From Planktomarina sp. (GTDB lineage: Bacteria > Pseudomonadota > Alphaproteobacteria > Rhodobacterales > Rhodobacteraceae): a stretch of DNA of 7,725 nucleotides. Under the pieces are notes generated by a model that saw only the letters and a program-made list of their open reading frames with translations, did no database searches and was not told the origin of the DNA. Shown one piece after another: positions 1 to 5,688 of the stretch (its first letter is position 1; each line of letters opens with the position of its first letter). Location: contig JAKMFM010000190.1 of the NCBI GenBank assembly GCA_022425445.1, positions 1 through 7,725 on the forward strand, read 5' to 3'. The position numbers and the translations under genes are program-made.

Positions 1-944
1 CGCAAGCGATTATAGGCATGTTGATTTTGGCCAATTTCGGACCCGTGCACAACCGCGCTCCCAAGAGCGGCCGCAACCATCGGATTGGGTACATCGCCGC
101 TCGTCAGACTGCCGCCCATATACGCAAGCGCCGCCAGCCGATACCAAAGGCCCGTGTCTTCACCCGTTTCCGCGAGAAAGACTTGCGTCCGCGTTTCTGG
201 CTCACCCTCTTCAGCCCGCGCATGTGCGGTCAATCCCAACTCAGCACAAAGAGCCAAGCAATCTTCGGTGCATGCCGGATCGAGCAAATCCAAAATCAGC
301 AACATGCGATGCGCCTTACGCTGAGCTTGCATAAAGGCATCGATCACGACGCGCATTTCCTGATTGGGCACCCGATGCGCAAACCATACAGGCCGCCCCG
401 CCAAAATTTCACCAATACGGTCCCGTTCTCCCTCATCACAGCCCGGCGCCACGACACCGCCAAGAAGTGGTCCCAAAACCTCAATATTCCGAGCGGGCAA
501 GCCAAGATTTCTGAGGCTTCCCGTAGACTCGCTTGAGGTGACAAAAGCATAGAATACAGGTTTCAAAGTCTGCCGCGCGATTGTCTTGCGCCAAAGCCAG
601 GTGCGGCTCCACAGAGGTCGGGTTTCTGCGTTGATTAAGAGCGTCGGGATGGAACGGCGATGGTTTAACCCAAACAATGCAGAGGCAACGCTGGCCTGCG
701 CCCAAATACACAAATCAGGCGAGGTCTCCGACATCCAAGCCAAACCCGCCTGAGCATCCGACTCATCCAATAACACCACATCCGGTGCAAAAGCATCCTC
801 CGAGTCTGGGGCCGACAGGACGTAAGAGAGCGTTGGATCGCTCAATTGCGCGCGCATCAACACCTCACGAATTGCATCCACCGCAGCCGGTGTAGTCGCG
901 TGAGCCCATACGAGCGGGCAGTCTGTTCTGGCCTTTGTCGTCAT
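1..944 (-). CDS. Kdo-transferase (WaaA/KdtA)-like glycosyltransferase, C-terminus cut by window edge
   Basis: The frame is open from ATG at 944-942 to the left edge, giving 314 residues of a protein that in this family is usually about 400 or more. Family-like segments appear in the right order: WAH at 13-15, SPDLCIWAQ at 75-83 (family PDLxxWxE), IPTLLINAE at 99-107, GRPVWFAH at 183-190, GLWYRLAALAYMGGSL at 265-280, and NPMVAAALGSAVVHG at 287-301. WaaA normally moves Kdo from CMP-Kdo to lipid A at the inner-membrane face. Three things are odd. The N-terminal membrane anchor is absent. The SVGE motif, whose Glu is the general base, reads TTPAA. NPLEPA reads NPMVAA. It is therefore probably a divergent paralogue, perhaps inactive or changed in function, rather than the housekeeping WaaA. 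It starts 8 bases after the upstream phosphatase gene; the purine run GGGGCGG before ATG is a plausible ribosome site. Fold family is fairly sure, activity is not. Confidence 0.8.
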   Translation of the reverse strand, partial: MTTKARTDCPLVWAHATTPAAVDAIREVLMRAQLSDPTLSYVLSAPDSEDAFAPDVVLLDESDAQAGLAWMSETSPDLCIWAQASVASALFGLNHRRSIPTLLINAETRPLWSRTWLWRKTIARQTLKPVFYAFVTSSESTGSLRNLGLPARNIEVLGPLLGGVVAPGCDEGERDRIGEILAGRPVWFAHRVPNQEMRVVIDAFMQAQRKAHRMLLILDLLDPACTEDCLALCAELGLTAHARAEEGEPETRTQVFLAETGEDTGLWYRLAALAYMGGSLTSGDVPNPMVAAALGSAVVHGSEIGQNQHAYNRL

Positions 945-952
945 ATCCGCCC

Positions 953-1720
953 CTAGGTTAGACCCGCCATAAGGCCCGCATGAATATCTCGATTGCTCGC
1001 CACCATTCCGTTCAACTGTGCCGCTACGCTGTTAAAAAGCGGCGCCGCGCCAGTTTGATCTGTGGCCAACCCTCCCGCCTCATGCACAATCAAACTGCCA
1101 GCCGCGACATCCCATTCCCATGTCGGCCGTAACGTCAGCATGCCGTCGAAGGCTCCATTGGCCACCAAGCACAAACGATAGGCCAGAGAAGAGCGAAAAC
1201 TGCGTTTTAAATCCGGGAAACCGCCGGGCCAAAATTCAGGGTCAAAATTTGATTTGGCAGATAATATATCCGCCCCTTGGGTCTCGGCGCGCGGCGACAC
1301 AGAAATAGGCATCCCGTTCAGAAAGGCGCCTGCACCCAAACTTGCACTAAACATCATGTCCAACACCGGCAGATAGACCGCCGCCGCTTGAATTTGCCCA
1401 GCTTTGGCGACGGCCAAAGAATGCGACCAATGTTCGGTCCCAGCAATAAACGCCCGGGTGCCATCTATCGGATCAACAATAAACACCTGTTCTTTGTGCA
1501 ATCTTTCTGCACCATCTTCAGTTTCCTCAGACAGCCAGCCATATTCGGGGCGTTCCAAGCACAAGGCCGCAGACAGCATTTTATCAACCGCGAGATCCGC
1601 CTCTGTCACCGGGCCTGCATTGTCAGATTTGTCCCATATCTCAGGATCTTTTTGAAAAAATCCCATGGCTATATCCCCGGCAGCACGGGCCGCTTGGCTT
1701 ATGAGTTCAAGATCATTCAC
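953..1720 (-). CDS. Inositol monophosphatase superfamily phosphatase (CysQ/IMPase-like)
   Basis: This 255-residue protein carries the full metal-dependent phosphatase signature: WLSEET at 62-67, DPIDGT at 83-88, and WEWDVAAGSLIVHEAGG at 201-217. The acidic residues E65/E66, D83, D86 and D204 would bind two or three Mg2+ ions. Length and motifs fit the IMPase/CysQ branch. The substrate could be inositol phosphate or 3'-phosphoadenosine 5'-phosphate, and sequence inspection cannot separate these. The start is GTG at 1720-1718, which overlaps the last 8 bases of pmbA. The open frame continues further upstream, but that stretch is the antiparallel-frame shadow of pmbA and shows no family similarity, whereas VNDLELISQAARAAG is a typical IMPase N-terminus. 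The overlap suggests translational coupling to pmbA. The gene ends 8 bases before the glycosyltransferase-like gene. The iolG-type gene nearby is on the other strand and does not by itself prove inositol metabolism. Confidence 0.93.
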   Translation of the reverse strand: MNDLELISQAARAAGDIAMGFFQKDPEIWDKSDNAGPVTEADLAVDKMLSAALCLERPEYGWLSEETEDGAERLHKEQVFIVDPIDGTRAFIAGTEHWSHSLAVAKAGQIQAAAVYLPVLDMMFSASLGAGAFLNGMPISVSPRAETQGADILSAKSNFDPEFWPGGFPDLKRSFRSSLAYRLCLVANGAFDGMLTLRPTWEWDVAAGSLIVHEAGGLATDQTGAAPLFNSVAAQLNGMVASNRDIHAGLMAGLT

Positions 1721-3059
1721 CAGCAATAGCCATTGATGGAACCAATACGGATGGCACAACCCGCGACAGATGCGCCCGCCCATCATTGGCAGGAACAATA
1801 TTTTGCAGCATCTCCCGCAAATTTCCCGCGATGGTGCATTCATTGACCGGGTAGGCAATCTCACCATTTTCCACCCAAAAACCCGAAGCGCCACGCGAGT
1901 AATCTCCAGTCGTGGCATTAATGGACGCGCCGATCAAAGAGGTCAACAAAAGGCCCGTGCCCATGTCGCGGATCAAATCTTCTCGACTTTGCGGGCCTGG
2001 CGTCAGCGTTACATTTCCCACCCCCGGCGCGGGCGGCCCAGAGGGGCCACGCATAGCGGACCCAGTGCTTTGCAGCCCCAATTGCGCGGCCGTGGACAAA
2101 TCAAGCGTCCATTCTTGTAAGATCCCGTCTGCCACAATCGCTCGCGCCGCAACTGGCAAGCCTTCCCCATCAAAAGGGCGCGAGCCAGCGGTGCGTTTGC
2201 GATATGGGTTTTCCAGCAACGAGGTCCCCTGCGGCAAAACCAAGCTGTGCATGTCATGTTGCAGCCAACTTGCGCCGCGCGCTACGGCAGATCCATTGCT
2301 CGCAGCAAGAAGATGCCCAATCAAACCACTGGAAATACGCTCGTCGTAAAGAACCGGGTATACGCCCGTAGGGGGTTTGCGCGCGCCTTGGCGCGCCACG
2401 GCCCGTTCACCGGCACAGCGACCAACCTCAGAGGCCGCACGCAAATCTGCGCGAAAAATCCGAGAATCGCCATCATAATCGCGTTCCATATCTGAGCCCA
2501 TGCCCGCAATGGCGACACAGGAAAACCCGTGATCTGTGCGCGCAAAACCCCCGCTAAATCCATTCGACATGCACAGGTGAATGCGCCGCGCGCCAAAGGC
2601 CGCCCCTGCCGATTGGCATTGCATTACGCCCGAAACCTCTCGGGCTGCCGCCTCCGCTTCAAGCGCCGTCGCCTGCAATTGTGCGGCCGATGGCTCCTCG
2701 GCTGGATCGGACAGCTCCAGAGCCTCCACGTCCCAATCACGGGCCAGCTGGTCAGCGCTGGCCTGACGCAAGTAAGCATCATCCGGCGCATGACGTGCCA
2801 TTTCAACAGCGCGCTGAGCCATAAGCTCTATGGCCTCCGCGCTGATATCGGAGGCCGAAACACAGGCTTGGCGTGCGCCCAGCATGACCCGCAATCCGAT
2901 ATCAATCCCCTCTGCGCGCTCGGCTTGCTCAAGCGCGCCTCCGCGCACTTCAATGGAGTGCGATACCCCATCAACCACCATAGCATCGCAGGCATCCGCC
3001 CCGGCGCGTTTCGCCGCTTCCAGCAATTGTTGACCAAGGTCGCCCAAAGATTTTTTCAT
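1713..3059 (-). CDS. pmbA: TldE/PmbA, TldD/PmbA-family peptidase subunit
   Basis: This 448-residue protein matches the PmbA (TldE) family over its usual length. Recognisable parts are a central SNGFSGGFARTDHG segment with an acidic MERDYDGD stretch just after it, LIGHLLAASNGSAVARG in the second half, and the C-terminal signature TGDYSRGASGFWVENGEIAY followed by AGNLREML. PmbA partners TldD in a cytoplasmic heterodimeric metallopeptidase that trims unfolded peptides and matures some modified peptides such as microcin B17. No HExxH zinc motif is present, as expected, since TldD supplies it. ATG at 3059-3057 is preceded by AAAGGA at good spacing. It is the first gene of a minus-strand block, and its stop overlaps the GTG of the phosphatase gene. 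TldD is not in this window; in many Proteobacteria the two genes are unlinked. Confidence 0.95.
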   Translation of the reverse strand: MKKSLGDLGQQLLEAAKRAGADACDAMVVDGVSHSIEVRGGALEQAERAEGIDIGLRVMLGARQACVSASDISAEAIELMAQRAVEMARHAPDDAYLRQASADQLARDWDVEALELSDPAEEPSAAQLQATALEAEAAAREVSGVMQCQSAGAAFGARRIHLCMSNGFSGGFARTDHGFSCVAIAGMGSDMERDYDGDSRIFRADLRAASEVGRCAGERAVARQGARKPPTGVYPVLYDERISSGLIGHLLAASNGSAVARGASWLQHDMHSLVLPQGTSLLENPYRKRTAGSRPFDGEGLPVAARAIVADGILQEWTLDLSTAAQLGLQSTGSAMRGPSGPPAPGVGNVTLTPGPQSREDLIRDMGTGLLLTSLIGASINATTGDYSRGASGFWVENGEIAYPVNECTIAGNLREMLQNIVPANDGRAHLSRVVPSVLVPSMAIAGE

Positions 3060-3260
3060 TCTATGTCCTTTTCTGCTCCCTTGCTAACCAGCAATCGGCG
3101 GCCCTACAAGTCAGCGCGATTTCAGAGCGCCACTTCGGCGGATAAAATGCAGCTTTGCCCGTTATGCGCCAGTCTGGGCTTGAATGAGCGCCACAACCGC
3201 GTATCAATTCGCAAGACATCTCGCAGGCCTATTCCTGCGCAGGACTTGAAGGAAAAAATG
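3060..3260. other. Divergent intergenic region between pmbA and the iolG-type gene
   Basis: About 200 bases separate two divergent genes, so promoters for both should lie here. On the plus strand, TTGAAT at 3180-3185 and TATCAA at 3202-3207, 16 bases apart, form a weak sigma-70-like candidate for the iolG-type gene. No convincing pair stands out for pmbA. A short dyad, TTGCT at 3081-3085 and AGCAA at 3090-3094, lies about 22 bases before the pmbA start. The 9-mer GAGCGCCAC occurs twice, at 3125-3133 and 3186-3194. The plus-strand frame of the iolG-type gene stays open through this region, but it resembles nothing and has no better start. Confidence 0.4.
3222..3244. promoter_or_regulatory. Cluster of CGCAGG half-sites, candidate operator
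   Basis: CGCAGG occurs at 3222-3227 and again at 3238-3243, with its reverse complement CCTGCG between them at 3234-3239. The last two overlap to form the perfect 12-base palindrome TCCTGCGCAGGA at 3233-3244, ending 16 bases before the second ATG of the iolG-type gene. This position between promoter and ribosome site would suit a repressor operator or a leader hairpin. No known regulator is assigned, and chance remains possible. Confidence 0.35.
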
Positions 3261-4268
3261 ATGACAAAAATCGGTCTCTTAGGCGCAGGGCGCATTGGCC
3301 AGGTTCATGCCCGAGCCGTATCATCGGTGCCCAGCGCAGAGTTGGTCGCGGTTGCCGATCCTATGCCCGCAGCCGCAGAAGCGTTGCGCAACACCTATGG
3401 CTGCGACATCCGTACGATTGAGCAAATCAAGGATTCGGCTGATATTGATGCGGTGATCATCTGCACCCCGACCGACACCCATGCAGATTTGATCGAGGAT
3501 TTTGCCCGGGCGGGCAAAGCAATTTTTTGTGAAAAACCAGTCGATTTGGATCTGGCGCGCGTCAAGGCCTGCCTGAAGGTTGTGGATGAGACAAAAACCA
3601 CTTTGATGGTTGGATTTCAAAGACGCTTTGATCCAGACTTTCAAGCTCTGCGCGCTGCAATCGATGCCAGCCAAATTGGCGAGGTCGAGATGGTCACATT
3701 GATCAGCCGCGATCCTGGCGCTCCACCCTACGAGTATATCGAACACTCGGGCGGCATCTTTAGAGATATGATGATCCATGATTTTGATGTGGCGCGCTGG
3801 ATGCTCGGCGAGGAGGTCGAAACGGTGCAGGCGGCAGGCTCTGTGCTCACCGATCCTGAAATTGGCAATCGCGGCGATTTTGACAGTGCAAATGCTATTT
3901 TGCGCACGGCCAGCGGCAAACAATGCACCATCAGCAACTCGCGCCGCGCCACCTTTGGGTATGATCAACGCATCGAGGTGCATGGATCGGGCGGCTCCGT
4001 ATCGGCTGACAATCATCATCAGTCGCGCGTCACCGTCGCCAATGGCACAGGCTATACCCGTCCGCCGCTGCTCGATTTTTTCATGACCCGTTATATCGCG
4101 GCATATGCAGCGGAAATTGAACATTTCGTGAGCTGTTTGAATTCAGGGCAGACCCCTCGCACCAGTGGCTATGATGGGCTGATGTCGCTTGCCTTAGCAG
4201 AGGCGGCTTTGGAATCAGCGCGCACGGGCCAGGCGGTAAAGCCAGCAGATCTTTTGCGCCGCAGTTGA
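3261..4268 (+). CDS. iolG: Inositol 2-dehydrogenase-type Gfo/Idh/MocA oxidoreductase
   Basis: This 335-residue NAD(P)-dependent enzyme opens with a Rossmann motif, GAGRIG at 8-13, then CTPTDTHADL at 68-77 and the family CEKP motif at 90-93. The catalytic segment GGIFRDMMIHDFDVARW at 164-180 is the inositol-dehydrogenase pattern: K92, D169 and H173 correspond in order and spacing to the Lys/Asp/His triad of Bacillus IolG. The expected reaction is oxidation of myo-inositol to scyllo-inosose in the cytoplasm, the first step of inositol catabolism, although related sugar dehydrogenases share these motifs. Two ATGs sit in tandem at 3258 and 3261. GAAGGA at 3248-3253 is 7 bases from the second and only 4 from the first, so the second is preferred. 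No other iol genes are visible here. A GST-family gene follows 50 bases downstream and is probably co-transcribed. Confidence 0.9.
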   Translation: MTKIGLLGAGRIGQVHARAVSSVPSAELVAVADPMPAAAEALRNTYGCDIRTIEQIKDSADIDAVIICTPTDTHADLIEDFARAGKAIFCEKPVDLDLARVKACLKVVDETKTTLMVGFQRRFDPDFQALRAAIDASQIGEVEMVTLISRDPGAPPYEYIEHSGGIFRDMMIHDFDVARWMLGEEVETVQAAGSVLTDPEIGNRGDFDSANAILRTASGKQCTISNSRRATFGYDQRIEVHGSGGSVSADNHHQSRVTVANGTGYTRPPLLDFFMTRYIAAYAAEIEHFVSCLNSGQTPRTSGYDGLMSLALAEAALESARTGQAVKPADLLRRS

Positions 4269-4318
4269 GCAAACGCTCAGCCGCTCAACGGATAACCTCC
4301 CTTTAAAAGGTGAATGAA

Positions 4319-4924
4319 ATGAAACTGATTATGGCCGAAGCCTCTCCCTTTGCACGAAAAGTTCGGGTGTTGTTGCGCGAAACCAACCAGCACAAAGATG
4401 TAGAAGAGGTCAGCATTGCGACCTCCCCCTTTCAAGTCAATGAACAGGCCAAGGCCGCCAATCCAACCGGGCGAATTCCCTCTTTGATTCGTGCCGATGG
4501 GCCTGCGCTCTATGACAGCCGCGTTATCACACGCTATTTGGACGCAAAAGCCGCAGCTGGCATGTATCCAGAGGCCAAGCTTTGGGATGTGCTCACCGTT
4601 GAGGCTACGGGCGACTCGATGATGGATAGTGCGGTGAGTATGTCCTATGAGCTGCGCTTGCGTCCGCAAGAAAAGGTCAGCTCCGAATGGAACGATGCCC
4701 AATGGTACAAAGTCATGGGCGGTTGCGATGCCTTGCAAAGCCAATGGATGGACCTGTTGAACGGCCCACTCACTATGGCGCATATCAGCATTTCTTGCGC
4801 GCTGGGTTATCTAGATCTGCGCCACGACGCACGCAATTGGCGGCAAGGACATGACGCGCTTGCAGCTTGGTTTGCTGATTTCTCAAAACGCCCTAGCTTC
4901 CAGGAGACTCATCTCGACGGATAG
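4319..4924 (+). CDS. Glutathione S-transferase family protein
   Basis: This 201-residue protein has the two-domain GST layout. The thioredoxin-like N-terminal domain carries ASPFARKVRVLL at 8-19, with S9 in the usual catalytic position, NPTGRIPSL at 48-56 with the cis-proline P54, and the glutathione-binding D66-S67 in YDSRVI. The helical C-terminal domain contains TMAHISISCALGYLDLR at 152-168 and ends with a KRPSFQET tail, as in YibF-like bacterial GSTs. It would act in the cytoplasm on an unknown electrophile or as a thiol-redox protein. ATG at 4319 is chosen because AAGG at 4307-4310 lies 8 bases before it. A GTG at 4310 in the same frame would overlap that ribosome site. The gene lies 50 bases after the iolG-type gene with no strong terminator between them. 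The substrate cannot be predicted. Confidence 0.92.
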   Translation: MKLIMAEASPFARKVRVLLRETNQHKDVEEVSIATSPFQVNEQAKAANPTGRIPSLIRADGPALYDSRVITRYLDAKAAAGMYPEAKLWDVLTVEATGDSMMDSAVSMSYELRLRPQEKVSSEWNDAQWYKVMGGCDALQSQWMDLLNGPLTMAHISISCALGYLDLRHDARNWRQGHDALAAWFADFSKRPSFQETHLDG

Positions 4925-4948
4925 ACCTAGCCGCTACCCGGGGGCAAA

Positions 4949-4982
4949 GTGCAAATGTTACAAAAATGCGGCAAATTTGCAC
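4949..4982. repeat. Inverted repeat GTGCAAAT...ATTTGCAC with inner palindrome
   Basis: GTGCAAAT at 4949-4956 is exactly reverse-complemented by ATTTGCAC at 4975-4982. The right arm overlaps a perfect 10-base palindrome, GCAAATTTGC, at 4971-4980, and a further GCAAA lies at 4944-4948. The AT-rich core in a GC-richer setting upstream of petA suits a transcription-factor site. It does not match the FNR/FixK consensus TTGAT-N4-ATCAA, and I do not recognise a regulator. Confidence 0.4.
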
Positions 4983-5048
4983 CTTGCAGACTGCGCCCGA
5001 ATGTCCGCTGGACGCGGCGCTGTCCCTGAGCTAGGAACCGCATCGAGC

Positions 5049-5068
5049 GACCCTGCTTTTGCGGGGTC
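5049..5068 (+). terminator. GC-rich stem-loop, possible terminator or petA leader hairpin
   Basis: GACCCTGC at 5049-5056 pairs with GCGGGGTC at 5061-5068 around a TTTT loop, giving 8 pairs with one T-G wobble. It lies 124 bases after the GST stop and 47 before the petA start. It is not followed by a clear T-run (the next bases are CGAGTCTTT), so it is a weak intrinsic terminator at best and could instead be part of a structured petABC leader. Confidence 0.35.
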
Positions 5069-5079
5069 CGAGTCTTTGG

Positions 5080-5095
5080 GCCAGTCCTGACTGGC
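5080..5095. repeat. Short perfect dyad before the petA ribosome site
   Basis: GCCAGTC at 5080-5086 and GACTGGC at 5089-5095 are exact reverse complements separated by only CT. The dyad ends 9 bases before the GGAGGA ribosome site of petA. As RNA it could fold with a loop of about six bases; as DNA it could be an operator. Its position would allow it to affect petA translation. Confidence 0.4.
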
Positions 5096-5104
5096 ATTTA
5101 ACTT

Positions 5105-5118
5105 GGAGGAACCTCGTG
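5105..5118 (+). promoter_or_regulatory. Strong ribosome site deciding the GTG start of petA
   Basis: GGAGGA at 5105-5110 lies 5 bases before GTG at 5116-5118. No ATG in the petA frame lies between here and the start of the conserved Tat motif, so the GTG is the best-supported start. Confidence 0.8.
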
Positions 5119-5688
5119 GCGCATACAGATGAACACGAAGGCACCCGTAGAGATTTTCTCTACTACGCGACGGCAGGTGCAGGCGCAGTAGCAGCGGGCG
5201 CGGCGGTTTGGCCTTTGGTCAACCAGATGAACCCGTCAGCGGATGTTTTGGCCCTGGCCGCGATCCGCGTCGATGTAGCCGATGTCGAACCGGGTACACA
5301 AATCACCGTTCTGTGGCAAGGCAAACCAGTCTTCATTCGCCGTCGCACACAGAACGAAATTGACGTGGCTCGGGCCGTTGATATGGGCGATCTGATTGAC
5401 GGCAATGACCGCAATGATAACAAACCAGATCTTCCTGCGACCGATGAAAACCGCGCGCTCGACGAAAACGGCGAGTGGTTGGTAATGCTGGGCGTTTGCA
5501 CCCACTTGGGTTGCGTGCCCTTGGGCGATGGCGCCGGTGAATTTGGCGGTTGGTTCTGTCCCTGTCACGGATCGCATTACGATACAGCTGGCCGAATTCG
5601 CAAAGGCCCAGCACCTGAAAACCTATTGGTTCCAGTGGCCCGTTTCGACGGGGAAACAGAACTGGTTATCGGCAAGGAGAACGCATAA
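5116..5688 (+). CDS. petA: Ubiquinol-cytochrome c reductase, Rieske iron-sulfur subunit
   Basis: This 190-residue protein is the Rieske subunit of the bc1 complex, which takes the first electron from quinol at the Qo site and passes it to cytochrome c1. The N-terminus has an uncleaved twin-arginine anchor: RRDFLYYAT at 11-19, then an Ala/Gly-rich membrane helix to about residue 36. The 2Fe-2S cluster boxes are CTHLGC at 128-133 and CPCHGSHYD at 148-156. C128, H130, C148 and H151 bind the cluster, and C133 and C150 can form the stabilising disulfide. GPAPENL at 164-170 is the conserved proline-loop region. Length is normal for alphaproteobacteria. It is the first gene of petABC; its TAA overlaps the petB ATG by one base (TAATG). 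The globular domain should be periplasmic after Tat export. Confidence 0.98.
   Translation: MAHTDEHEGTRRDFLYYATAGAGAVAAGAAVWPLVNQMNPSADVLALAAIRVDVADVEPGTQITVLWQGKPVFIRRRTQNEIDVARAVDMGDLIDGNDRNDNKPDLPATDENRALDENGEWLVMLGVCTHLGCVPLGDGAGEFGGWFCPCHGSHYDTAGRIRKGPAPENLLVPVARFDGETELVIGKENA

Larger units (their letters stand above)
4925..5115. other. Intergenic leader region upstream of petABC
   Basis: This 191-base gap separates the GST gene from petA and should hold the petABC promoter. I do not find a convincing -35/-10 pair. The region does contain three dyad elements, listed separately: a long-range inverted repeat, a GC-rich stem-loop and a short dyad directly before the petA ribosome site. No gene is supported here, and the open plus-strand frames crossing it lack any ribosome site or family similarity. 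Confidence 0.45.

Noticed and set aside
18..536. Plus-strand open frame opposite the glycosyltransferase-like gene
   Set aside because: The minus strand in the codon-aligned frame is open across the whole stretch and shows ordered family motifs; the plus product shows none.
1721..1918. Longer version of the phosphatase starting within pmbA
   Set aside because: The extra N-terminal residues are a shadow of pmbA, and the IMPase fold begins at the GTG start.
2529..3257. In-frame open extension upstream of the iolG-type gene, giving an apparent 579-residue protein
   Set aside because: Most of it is antisense to pmbA and resembles no family; the Rossmann N-terminus and the GAAGGA ribosome site place the true start at 3258 or 3261.
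3321..4124. Minus-strand open frame (267 residues) opposite the iolG-type gene
   Set aside because: The coding strand has clear catalytic motifs; the antisense product has none and no ribosome site of note.
953..4268. A shared inositol pathway linking the phosphatase and the iolG-type gene
   Set aside because: They are on opposite strands in separate transcription units, and the phosphatase belongs to a superfamily with other common substrates, so proximity alone is weak evidence.
4266..4279. Small TGAGC/GCTCA stem-loop at the iolG stop as a terminator
   Set aside because: Only five pairs with no T-run after it; too weak to call, and the two genes are probably co-transcribed.
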